Source: Ancylobacter novellus (lineage in GTDB: Bacteria > Pseudomonadota > Alphaproteobacteria > Rhizobiales > Methylopilaceae). From it: a stretch of DNA of 64,000 nt. The position numbers and the translations under genes were made by a program. The DNA is taken from positions 414,857 to 478,856 of the forward strand of contig QFPN01000003.1 of assembly GCA_003241695.1 (NCBI GenBank). The letters are read 5' to 3'. Each line of letters opens with the position of its first letter. The stretch's first letter is position 1. Shown here piece by piece: positions 47,796 to 55,451 of this stretch. Below the pieces are notes generated by a model that saw nothing but the letters and a program-made list of their open reading frames with translations, did no database searches and was not told the origin of the DNA.

Positions 47796-48341
47796 TCAGG
47801 CGGCCGACGCCTGCGCCGGAACCCTGACGGAGTAGCGCCGCTCGCCGCCGTCCGGCTTCTCTGATTCGACCTCGATGCCCTTTTTGCGCAGTCCGCTCAG
47901 CACCGCCCGCGTCGTGTGCGGCAACCAGCCGGTGGCGTCGATCAGGTCGCCCAGCGTGGCGCCGGTCGGCCGCGCGAGTAGGTCGATCACTGTCGCCTGC
48001 TTGGTGCCGGCCCTGACGGTGTCGATCGTAGGGACGACGTGCGCGGCCCCCTCTTCATTCGCCTCTTCGTAGTCAGCGCCGATCGCCGCATAGCCAAGCC
48101 TGGTGAGCTTCAACCCGACGGGCTTCCCGTTCTCGTCCTGTCGCCAGTGCGGCTGCCGACGCTGGACGATCAGCTCCGCCAAAAGGTCCTTCCGAAGCAG
48201 GGCGGCGATGGTCCGCGCGACCGACGGATGCGCGTCGGTGAGCACAACGAGGCTGTCTTCGCGTTGGGACGCGGCGGACAGCAGCACGAGTTGCGCGTCG
48301 GTGAGCTTGATGGCGGATACAGACGAGGTTGCGTTCGTCAT
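47796..48341 (-). CDS. DUF3489 domain protein, recombinase-associated regulator
   Basis: A 181-residue protein. The N-terminal half reads IKLTDAQLVLLSAASQREDSLVVL, a winged-helix-like element. The C-terminal DUF3489 has GTKQATVIDLLARPTGATLGDLIDATGWLPHTTRAVLSGLRKKGIEVES and RRYSV, a clear helix-turn-helix pattern. The ATG at 48341 has AAGGAGAAGG just upstream, so it is the first gene of the DUF3489-DUF2924-recombinase operon. Likely DNA-binding; targets unknown. Confidence 0.88.
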   Translation of the reverse strand: MTNATSSVSAIKLTDAQLVLLSAASQREDSLVVLTDAHPSVARTIAALLRKDLLAELIVQRRQPHWRQDENGKPVGLKLTRLGYAAIGADYEEANEEGAAHVVPTIDTVRAGTKQATVIDLLARPTGATLGDLIDATGWLPHTTRAVLSGLRKKGIEVESEKPDGGERRYSVRVPAQASAA

Positions 48342-48968
48342 GGGACCTTCTCCTTCATCATTAAGGCGGCGATCGGTCGCCGCCACTGACGCGACCCCGC
48401 GAGCGCGGGGTGGGAGAAGGTGCAGGAGAGCCTGGTCGCTAGGCTGGCTTGATCTTCGCCTTCTTGCTCTGCGTTATCCGCCTGTCGGCATGCCTGAGGA
48501 GGCTGGCGCTCTGCATGAGATGGTTCGCCTCATAAAGCAGCGGCTCGATATCGTAAGCGATGTCCATCGCCCCATCGACGCGCCAAGCTTCAACAGCTCC
48601 TGCGCCGCCGCGCGCGCTCGCCGCTCTCAACCACCCGATTCATCATCGGCTTCAGGCAGACCTTCCCGAGCTTCTTCGACGACACGCCCCTACCTCCCTC
48701 GCGACGTCGACACTGACGCTCTTTTCGGCAGAGAAGTGAAGTCGCTTCTGCAGCCGCTCGCAGAAGATTTGAAACGCCCGCGATTAATGGCGGGACGCTA
48801 CCTCTACGACGAAACGAACCGCCGAGTGCCTTCGCGGTCCAGCTTCGCGCCCTTCGCCCAAACCACAAAAGTGGTCGCCGAAGCTGAGCATCCTTGGCAA
48901 TCCATTGCGCGACCGTGCGATCCAGAAGAAGCTGGCGCCGAACGCGTCCAGTCCGGGGCAAAATTTTC
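48342..48968. other. Gene-poor stretch between the recombinase operon and a secreted protein
   Basis: About 630 bases. The first 80 hold the promoter side of the recombinase operon. Open frames are short and unconvincing, except for one small minus-strand frame (48439-48567). The rest looks like decayed or non-coding DNA. Confidence 0.5.
48439..48567 (-). CDS. Possible small protein upstream of the recombinase operon
   Basis: A 43-residue frame with ATG at 48567 and an even amphipathic pattern, MDIAYDIEPLLYEANHLMQS, then ASLLRHADRRI and a Lys-rich tail. It is on the same strand as, and just upstream of, DUF3489, and could be part of the module. The ribosome site is weak. I do not recognise the family with certainty. 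Confidence 0.35.
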   Translation of the reverse strand: MDIAYDIEPLLYEANHLMQSASLLRHADRRITQSKKAKIKPA

Positions 48969-49517
48969 ATGTCGATGCGACGTTTCACGCTGGCGCTTGT
49001 CGCCTGTCTTCCCGCAGGCGGCGTTGCAGTCGCCGGCGAGGTGATCATGAAAAGTGGCGACCGCTGTGGAGCTGACGGGGGCGGCGTCTGCCTGACCTTC
49101 GAGGCGGCGCTGGGGTTCGAACCTCGCACCATCAGCACAATTACCTTCACCGCGCCGAGCGCCGGGACAGTTGCAGCGACTGTCAGTGGCACCATGCAGT
49201 GCGGCAACAACAATGGCAGCGAAAGCAACGCGCTCGGCGTGATCGACCTTGGCGGCCAGATCGTGAAGGGCGAGGACGCTCCACTCTGGAACGGCGTCGG
49301 CGGATCGCGATACGCGATGCGGCTTCGCCCTGTGGGCCTACCGACGACCGCTGTCGTTCAGTACACGAATGCGGTAAATCTCGCGGTTTCGAGGCAGCTT
49401 CCAGTTAAGTCTGGCAAGAATACGATCACATACAGGATGGTGATGTACCGGGCCGATCCCGGCGCATTCTGCACCATCTACAACACGCAACTACAGATGA
49501 CGTTTGCTTCGAAATAG
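48969..49517 (+). CDS. Hypothetical secreted protein
   Basis: A 182-residue protein with signal peptide at about 1-22 (RRFTLALVACLPAGGVAVAGE). The mature part is Thr/Ala/Gly-rich and probably beta-sandwich, with four Cys (in DRCG, GGVCLTF, MQCGN and AFCTIY) that could form two disulfides. No family is recognised. A second ATG two codons on is also possible. It is isolated in the recombinase-linked region. Confidence 0.6.
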   Translation: MSMRRFTLALVACLPAGGVAVAGEVIMKSGDRCGADGGGVCLTFEAALGFEPRTISTITFTAPSAGTVAATVSGTMQCGNNNGSESNALGVIDLGGQIVKGEDAPLWNGVGGSRYAMRLRPVGLPTTAVVQYTNAVNLAVSRQLPVKSGKNTITYRMVMYRADPGAFCTIYNTQLQMTFASK

Positions 49518-49848
49518 CTCTGCAAGAATACTACGCTCTGCGGTATCAACGCCAAAATGATTATGACGGCGGCAGTCGTCTGGGCCGCCGCGGCATAGAT
49601 CCACCTCGGCAGACTGCCTGTTGCCACTGCTGGCAATGGCCGGTCGGCGAAGCGTGCCGGGTCAGATCTGTCTCTTTTTGATCCGCCTGTAGTGGAAGCG
49701 TCCACAAGAGCAGCGTAGGTCGACTGGGTGGACGCTCGCCGTGCGAGCCGTAGGCCGAAGCGCTTGTGCATTTGCCAGGCTTTGCAAATCAACGTCTCGC
49801 ACCGCCATCGACGATGACCCACGCCGGACAGGCTTGAAAAGACCCTGT
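49518..49848. other. Intergenic region without a recognised gene
   Basis: About 330 bases between the secreted protein and the SRAP remnant. Short frames on both strands resemble nothing I know. Probably decayed DNA. Confidence 0.5.
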
Positions 49849-50034
49849 CTAGCTGGAGGCAAAAAAAGACTGCGCATCGGGATAGGCGAAACCGCTCGAG
49901 ACCCTGGCGTCTTCGCCGTCCTGCTTCGCGCCTCTCGCCACGACCACAAGACCGTCGTCGGCGAGCGGCCGCTGCAGGGCCTTGGCTTCATCCCATGGCG
50001 CGCGCATCCAGGCGTCGATCTTTAAGGCGTCGCT
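49849..50034 (-). pseudogene. C-terminal remnant of an SRAP (YedK/HMCES-like) gene
   Basis: Read on the minus strand directly after the GntR stop, the frame gives 61 residues: KIDAWMRAPWDEAKALQRPLADDG, then LVVVARGAKQDGEDA and a short tail to TAG. The block W(L/M)xAPWDEAKALQRPLPDDxLxxVARG is the characteristic C-terminus of SOS-response-associated peptidases, which crosslink to abasic sites. The catalytic N-terminal Cys and the rest of the protein are absent, so this is a fragment cut by the rearrangement that placed the GntR gene next to it. Confidence 0.65.
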
Positions 50035-50874
50035 TCAGCGCGCGCAGCTGAAACGGCTGACATCGTTTCCCGACATCAGCTGAAGCTTTCGCACGTTGGG
50101 CGGGATGAAGATGTGCTGAAACGCGATCGGTTGGCGGTCCCTCGTGTAGGAGCGGACCTCGAGAGCGAGGCCATAGGTCTCGCTGTCGAGCTTCAGCAGC
50201 TTCGCGACCTCAGGCGCGAACCCGGTCGCTTGGACGCGCTGGTCGACGAAGAGCGTCGGGACGCTGAACCGCTCGGCGAGAACGGTGCGGATCATGACGC
50301 GGTGCAGTTCGCTCATCGGCATGTCGAGCACGCCCGCGAAACGGTCGCCGTCAATGTAGAACTCGCTGAGACAGTCGAACTCTTCCGCCACCGTGATCCG
50401 CCGCCGGATGCGGATGAAGCGACTGGCCTCGACCAGCAGCGCCGACCAGGCTCCACCGCGAGTGGTGACGCGGCGTTCGATCGCTTCGGCGTAAACCGGC
50501 GCGATCGCGCTGTCGTCGTCGCCCACGAAGCGGAAATGCAAGAGTCGATCGGCCTGCGATGCGCCGCTCGGCACGAAGGTGCCGTGGCCGTGTCGGCGGA
50601 TCAGCGCGCCGTCGCGCGCCAGCGCGCCGAGCGCCTTCTGAGCCGTTCCCAGGCTGAGGCCGCTCGCGCGGGCGAACTCGGTCTCGGCCGGCAGCTTATC
50701 GCCCGGCGCCCAAAGTCCTTCAGCGATCATGCTGAGGATGGCAGCCTTCAGACGCAGATGCCGCGGGTCGTCTTGATAGGCCAGCTCCTCGACGCGGCGG
50801 CGAAGTTCCGCCATCGCCTCGCCACGCGGGCGCCCGCTGTTCTGCCGCTCGCCGATTTGCTCGATGTTGGCCAA
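50035..50874 (-). CDS. GntR family regulator with UTRA-type effector domain
   Basis: A 279-residue regulator. The winged helix spans about 38-105: LRLKAAILSMIAEGLWAPGDKLPAETEFARASGLSLGTAQKALGALARDGALIRRHGHGTFV. The C-terminal UTRA/HutC-like domain (about 120-275) has RIRRRITVAEEFDCLSEFYID and PIAFQHIFIPP. Start taken at TTG 50874 with GGAGGG upstream; an ATG at 50814 is the alternative. It sits downstream of, and on the same strand as, the TTT-type binding protein, and probably controls that gene and the divergent aconitase X operon through the palindrome at 52006. Confidence 0.88.
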   Translation of the reverse strand: MANIEQIGERQNSGRPRGEAMAELRRRVEELAYQDDPRHLRLKAAILSMIAEGLWAPGDKLPAETEFARASGLSLGTAQKALGALARDGALIRRHGHGTFVPSGASQADRLLHFRFVGDDDSAIAPVYAEAIERRVTTRGGAWSALLVEASRFIRIRRRITVAEEFDCLSEFYIDGDRFAGVLDMPMSELHRVMIRTVLAERFSVPTLFVDQRVQATGFAPEVAKLLKLDSETYGLALEVRSYTRDRQPIAFQHIFIPPNVRKLQLMSGNDVSRFSCAR

Positions 50875-50937
50875 GCGGCCGCGCCCTCCGCCCCTGCTCT
50901 GACGGTCTAGGATGCCGGGCGCGGCTGCTCAAGCGGC

Positions 50938-51945
50938 TCAGCGCTCTCCTGACGCCTTGATCATCGGCGTCCATTTGGCGATCTCGGCGGAGACGAAGTC
51001 GCGCAGCGCCTCCGGCGTGCGCTGCTCCGGGGGCGGCACTTCGTTGCCGAGCTCCTTCATGCGCTTCTGAATGCCCTCGTCGTGGAACGCCGCCTCGAGC
51101 GCGGCCACCAGTTTATCGACGATCGGCTTCGGAGTGCTTTTCGGCAGGAACAGCGCCGACCAGGCGAGCGTTTCGAACTCCGGCAGGCCAGCCTCCGGCG
51201 CGGACGGCACGTCGGGCAGCGCCTCGGCGCGTTTCGGACCTGCGATAGCGAGGGCCCGCACCGCGCCGGTGCGGATGTGAGGCGCGCCGCTCACCACCTG
51301 GTCGAACATCATCGGGATCTGGCCCGCGATCACGTCCGTCATCGCCTGGCTGAGGCCGCGATAGGGAATGTGCGTCAGCCCCGCGCCGGTGAGCTGGTTG
51401 AACGAGATGCCGGCCAAGTGTCCGATCGAGCCCTTGCCGGCCGTGCCGTAGCCGACCTTGCCTGGATTGGCCTTGGCGTAGTCGACCAGTTCCTTGAGGC
51501 TTTTGACCGGCAGGTCCTTGTTCACGACCACGACCATCGGCGTCGTGCCGATCAGCATGACGGGCTCGAAGTCCTTGACCGGATCGTAGGGCAGGTTGTC
51601 GTAGATGCCGACCGCGGCCGCGTGGCTGCCGAGATTCCCCATCACCATCGTGTAGCCGTCGGGATTGGAGCGCGCGACGCGGGCGCTGCCAATGCTGCCC
51701 CCGCCCCCACCAGGGTTCTCCACAACGACCTGCTGCCCTAGCGTCTTCGACATGTGCGCACTGAGAACGCGGGCCAGAACGTCGGTCGGGCCGCCGGCGG
51801 CAAACGGCACGACCATCGTCACGACACGGCTCGGATAGACGTCCGGCGCGGCGGCGGCCGGGACTGAAAGGCCCGCCAGCGCAAGCGCCGCAAAGGCCGC
51901 GCCATGGAGCGCTTGGCGTCTCGAGGAGCCATTGGGCGACTTCAT
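50938..51945 (-). CDS. Tripartite tricarboxylate transporter substrate-binding protein (Bug family)
   Basis: A 335-residue periplasmic receptor with a signal peptide (about 10-33, RRQALHGAAFAALALAGLSVPAAAA). Family blocks are YPSRVVTMVVPFAAGGPTDVLARVL, VENPGGGGGSIGSARVARSNPDGYTM and VGYGTAGKGSIGHLAGISFNQLTG, then HIPYRGLSQAMTDVIAGQI. No TctA/TctB membrane components are nearby, so it is an orphan receptor that must use permeases encoded elsewhere. Context (aconitase X, GntR) suggests a carboxylate or imino-acid ligand. Confidence 0.92.
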   Translation of the reverse strand: MKSPNGSSRRQALHGAAFAALALAGLSVPAAAAPDVYPSRVVTMVVPFAAGGPTDVLARVLSAHMSKTLGQQVVVENPGGGGGSIGSARVARSNPDGYTMVMGNLGSHAAAVGIYDNLPYDPVKDFEPVMLIGTTPMVVVVNKDLPVKSLKELVDYAKANPGKVGYGTAGKGSIGHLAGISFNQLTGAGLTHIPYRGLSQAMTDVIAGQIPMMFDQVVSGAPHIRTGAVRALAIAGPKRAEALPDVPSAPEAGLPEFETLAWSALFLPKSTPKPIVDKLVAALEAAFHDEGIQKRMKELGNEVPPPEQRTPEALRDFVSAEIAKWTPMIKASGER

Positions 51946-52005
51946 GAACGCTTCCCCCTCGTCCTGTCGGCCGCTCTGCCGGCGGCGCAGGGATTATGCG
52001 TTCTT

Positions 52006-52021
52006 ATAGCTATATAGCTAT
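52006..52021. promoter_or_regulatory. 16-bp perfect palindrome, candidate GntR operator
   Basis: ATAGCTATATAGCTAT is its own reverse complement and lies between the divergent receptor gene and aconitase X operon, 60 bp and 115 bp from the two starts. A related CTATAG core recurs at about 52073. AT-rich in a GC-rich context. Binding by the neighbouring GntR protein is inferred. Confidence 0.55.
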
Positions 52022-52135
52022 GAAGCTTAAGGATGAGATCCTACGAGGCTGCGCTCCATGTCTGGACCGGCTATAGACGGATGAAAGCTTTATAGGACTC
52101 GGCTCCGACGCCAGTCCGCGCCGGAGGCAGACGCG

Positions 52136-53383
52136 ATGAAGCTCGACGACGAGACCGAGGCGATGCTCGCGGGCGAGCACGGAGCCGTTCGGCGCTGGGC
52201 CGTCGAGCACCAAATCATGGTCGGGCGCTTTTTCGACGCCGTCGATCTCGTGCCAGTCGGCCAGGCGCACATCATGGCCGACACCGAAGCCACGGGCCCG
52301 ACGGGCGTCGACTTCATGGAGGAGCTCGCGCGCGCGCCGCACGCGGAGCGGAAAGTGAAAATCCCGACCATCACCGACCCGCGCGGCGTCGACGTCAAGG
52401 CCTATGAGCGACTGAAGCAGACGCAAGGCATGGTCGAGCTCGAGGCGCGTCTCATCAAGGCGTTCGAGGCGCTCGGCGTGTTAATGACCAACACCTGCAT
52501 CAACTACCAGACCATCTTGCCCCCTGTTCGCGGCGAGCATCTGGCCTTCGGCGACACCGGCGTGGTGATCTATTCGAACTCGGTGCTCGGGGCTCGCAGC
52601 AATTTCGAGGGCGGCCCCTCGGCGCTTGCGGCGGCGCTCACCGGCCGCACCCCGCGCTACGGCTACCATCTCGACGAGAGACGGCTCGGCACGCTGCATT
52701 TCGAGCTGAAGCATCAGCCGACGGATCTCAGCGACTGGGGAGCGCTCGGCGGCATCGTCGGCCGCAAGACCGACAGTTATTGGCGCGTGCCGGTGATCAC
52801 CGGGCTCGAACGCGCGCCGAACTCCGACGAGCTGAAGCATTTTGGCGCGGCGGCCGCGAGCTTCGGTTCGGTGGCGCTGTTCCACATTCCCGGCGTCACG
52901 CCCGAAGCGCCAGATCTTCACGCCGCCTTTCACGGCGGCCCTGTCCCGATGGCGGAACCCATCACCGCGGACGATTTCGACGCCTTCTACGAGGGTTATG
53001 CCGCCCGCGGCGACAAGGTCGACGTGGTGGTGTTCTCTGCGCCCCAGCTCTCACTGCTCGAGATGGAGCAGGTCGCCACTCTCATGGACGGCCGCCGCGT
53101 TCATCCCGACACGACTCTGATGGCTGTGACCTCGCCCGAGATCAAGGCCGCGTCCGACCGCATGGGCCTCACCCGACGCATCGAGGCCGCGGGCGGCCTC
53201 GTGCTGGAAGGAGTTTGCTTCTACCAGAGCTACGCCCGCGAGATGGCGGAAGCGAACGGCTGGAGCCGGCTCGTCACCAACTCGGCTAAGCTCGTCAACA
53301 TCATTGGCGGCTACGGCTACAAGCCGACGCTCGCCACCATGGAGCGCTGCGTCGAAAGCGCGTGCGCCGGAAAGGTGTCGTGA
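52136..53383 (+). CDS. Aconitase X catalytic (large) subunit, probable hydroxyproline dehydratase
   Basis: A 415-residue AcnX large subunit. It shows GRFFDAVDLVPVGQAHIMADTE near the N-terminus, Cys121 in MTNTCINYQTILPP, VIYSNSVLGARSNFEGGPSALAAAL, and Cys361 in VLEGVCFYQ; TNSAKLVNII follows. These Cys are the likely ligands or catalytic residues of the family. The separate small subunit downstream (TGATG overlap) makes this the two-subunit bacterial type, some members of which are cis-3-hydroxy-L-proline dehydratases. GGAGG at 8 bases supports the ATG. The substrate is inferred, not shown. Confidence 0.88.
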   Translation: MKLDDETEAMLAGEHGAVRRWAVEHQIMVGRFFDAVDLVPVGQAHIMADTEATGPTGVDFMEELARAPHAERKVKIPTITDPRGVDVKAYERLKQTQGMVELEARLIKAFEALGVLMTNTCINYQTILPPVRGEHLAFGDTGVVIYSNSVLGARSNFEGGPSALAAALTGRTPRYGYHLDERRLGTLHFELKHQPTDLSDWGALGGIVGRKTDSYWRVPVITGLERAPNSDELKHFGAAAASFGSVALFHIPGVTPEAPDLHAAFHGGPVPMAEPITADDFDAFYEGYAARGDKVDVVVFSAPQLSLLEMEQVATLMDGRRVHPDTTLMAVTSPEIKAASDRMGLTRRIEAAGGLVLEGVCFYQSYAREMAEANGWSRLVTNSAKLVNIIGGYGYKPTLATMERCVESACAGKVS

Positions 53384-53802
53384 TGAGCAGAGTGCTGCGT
53401 TGCCATCCTGGCATCGGCCCGAAGGTCGAAGGAGAAGCGCTGGTCGCGAGCGACAATTTCAGCGCCCGCTATGATCTCGACCGGATCAAGGGCGTGTTCT
53501 CACGACCCGCCCACAAGCTGTTCGGCGAGTGCTATCGCGACAAGATCCTGGTGCTCAACACCGCCAAGGGCGGCGTCGCCTCGGCCTGGATGCTGCGCGA
53601 AATGCTCCAATCGGGCGTCACGCCCAAGGCGCTGGTGTTCAACACGGTCAACACGATCCTGGCCCAGGGCGCAGCGTTCGCGGGCCTTACGATGGTCGAT
53701 CGTTTCGATTGCGCTGACGTCACCCAAGAGATCAACAGCGGCGACTTGATTGAGGTCGATCCCGTGGAGGGATACGTGAGGATCTCAACGCGCTCTCGAT
53801 GA
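53383..53802 (+). CDS. Aconitase X swivel (small, DUF126) subunit
   Basis: A 139-residue swivelling domain with CHPGIGPKVEGEALVASDNFSARYDLD, VFSRPAHKLFGECYRDKILVLNTAKGGVASAWMLREM and a C-terminal INSGDLIEVDPVEGYVRI. It completes the active site of the large subunit, with which it overlaps by TGATG. No proline-pathway reductase follows, so the remainder of the pathway lies outside. Confidence 0.9.
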   Translation: MSRVLRCHPGIGPKVEGEALVASDNFSARYDLDRIKGVFSRPAHKLFGECYRDKILVLNTAKGGVASAWMLREMLQSGVTPKALVFNTVNTILAQGAAFAGLTMVDRFDCADVTQEINSGDLIEVDPVEGYVRISTRSR

Positions 53803-54036
53803 ACGACCATTTCGCGCCAGTCGCGGCCATCGGCTAGCTGTCCACAAGCGGACCTATTAGACATCCGCTAAGGGTCGTGCCGCGACCGATGCCGATAAGC
53901 CAAGATGCGCCGATCCATGCGTGTCCATTGAAGGCTGCGGGCGCTGTGGGCAGGCTAGAGAAGGCGCTCACGCGGGAGTGATCTCCGGGCTGGCATCGGC
54001 GAAAGCTAAATCTCCTACCGTGCCTATGTTGCGCGC

Positions 54037-54612
54037 ATGGTGTTCGCGCGTCGCTCTCATCGCCCCTTGACCTTACGCATCAAGGAGTTCGTCTGGCCGT
54101 CGTCAGGCTTCAAGCGTGCGTTCGCTTATCTTGCAAAACGCGTCACCAGCCTGAAGGCCTCGCCGCATTCAATCGCAGCCGGCTTCGCCTCGGGCGCGGC
54201 CGCCTCGTGCTTCCCACTGATCGGACTGCACTTCCTGCTGAGCTTCGGCCTCGCCTGGTGCCTCCGCGGGAGCATGGTGGCGGCCGCGCTTGGCACCGCG
54301 GTCGGCAATCCTCTGACGTTCCCAATCCTGTTCGCAGCCGCGTATCGGGTCGGCGCCATAATCCGCGGCGAGGAAGCCGCCAACGCAGGGGCGGTCGACC
54401 AAGCCGGGTCTGAACTCGCGGCCGAAGAAATTTTTAGCGGATCGCTCGAACACGCCTGGCCGCTGTTCACGACAACCATGATTGGTGCGACGCCGATCGC
54501 GCTCGCGACCTTTGCCGCCTTCTACCTGCTCGTGAGGTGGTCCGCCGCCAAGGTGCAGGCGACGCGCAGGGAACGCCTCGCGTCGAGGGCGCTCCGCGGC
54601 TGCTCGGCATGA
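54037..54612 (+). CDS. DUF2062 membrane protein
   Basis: A 191-residue protein with about three hydrophobic helices. SPHSIAAGFASGAAASCFPLIGLHFLLSFGLAW and GTAVGNPLTFPILFAAAYRVGA are the DUF2062 signature (GNP(L/W)T motif). It overlaps the K+ channel gene by ATGA, so the two are co-translated. The role of DUF2062 is unknown; the coupling suggests an ion-related function. Confidence 0.87.
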   Translation: MVFARRSHRPLTLRIKEFVWPSSGFKRAFAYLAKRVTSLKASPHSIAAGFASGAAASCFPLIGLHFLLSFGLAWCLRGSMVAAALGTAVGNPLTFPILFAAAYRVGAIIRGEEAANAGAVDQAGSELAAEEIFSGSLEHAWPLFTTTMIGATPIALATFAAFYLLVRWSAAKVQATRRERLASRALRGCSA

Positions 54613-55367
54613 CGCTTCGCCGTCGGGTTCGCCGTCTCTACTACGGAGACGATCCGGGCGCACAGCGGTTCCAGGCCGCCGCCTTTGCGGTCGATCTCGC
54701 GATCATCGCCTTCTTCCTTGCGACCCCGACGTTGGAAGGGCGCGCGATCTTCTTCTGGATCGACTACACGATTGCTGTACTCGTCGGCCTCGACCTTGCA
54801 GCACGCATGTTCGCCGCTCCCAGCGTCTCCCGCTGGTTGAAACGGCCTGACACCTGGGTCGACGCGTTCATTCTCTTGACGCTGCTGCTTCCGCTTTGGC
54901 TGGCCAATCTCGGGTTCTTGCGGATCCTCAGGCTCTGGACGCTGTTCCGCAGTCCTCTGCTCTGGAAACGCCTTCGTCGGACGCGTTTCAAGCACTGGGA
55001 AGACGCGACCCGGGCGGTGGTGAACTTGGTGACGTTCCTCTTTGTCACAACCGGCTTCGTCTACACCTTCTTCGCTCAACACGCCGAGGGCATCGAGACC
55101 TATATTGACGCGCTCTACTTCACCGTGGCGACGGTCACGACGACCGGTTTTGGCGATATTACGCTGCCGGGCCCGTGGGGAAGGCTCACCTCCGTCATCG
55201 CCATGATCGTCGGGATCTCGTTGTTCGTGCGCCTGGCGCAGGCGATCTTCCGGCCGCGGAAGGTCTCGTTCACTTGCCCCGAATGCGCGCTGCTTCGCCA
55301 CGAGCCTGACGCGGTATTCTGCAAGGCGTGCGGCCACAAGCTGAAGATCCCGAACGCTGCGGATTGA
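54609..55367 (+). CDS. Voltage-gated-like potassium channel with C-terminal zinc ribbon
   Basis: A 252-residue channel subunit. Helices S1-S4 span about 24-125, and the S4-like segment FLRILRLWTLFRSPLLWKRLRR is Arg-rich. The pore helix and selectivity filter TTTGFGD are at 177-183, between S5 (about 138-155) and S6 (about 193-212). A short C-terminal zinc ribbon follows, CPEC...FCKACG with Cys223, 226, 238 and 241, which is unusual for a K+ channel and could sense metal or redox state. It overlaps DUF2062 and precedes nhaA. Confidence 0.88.
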   Translation: MTLRRRVRRLYYGDDPGAQRFQAAAFAVDLAIIAFFLATPTLEGRAIFFWIDYTIAVLVGLDLAARMFAAPSVSRWLKRPDTWVDAFILLTLLLPLWLANLGFLRILRLWTLFRSPLLWKRLRRTRFKHWEDATRAVVNLVTFLFVTTGFVYTFFAQHAEGIETYIDALYFTVATVTTTGFGDITLPGPWGRLTSVIAMIVGISLFVRLAQAIFRPRKVSFTCPECALLRHEPDAVFCKACGHKLKIPNAAD

Positions 55368-55451
55368 TCCACGCCGACGTGATCCCGGCTTGAATTGACG
55401 CCCCGCCCCGGGGCCTAGCTATTTGCTCAAATTCCGAGAAACGGAGAGCCG

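Noticed and set aside
49662..49991. Minus-strand frame of 109 codons overlapping the SRAP remnant
   Set aside because: The SRAP similarity lies in a different frame of the same strand; this one has no recognisable features.
55368..55451. Possible Li+/Na+ riboswitch before nhaA
   Set aside because: The leader is only 84 bases. One CCCC/GGGG hairpin is visible, but I cannot match a known consensus, so it is left as an untyped leader.
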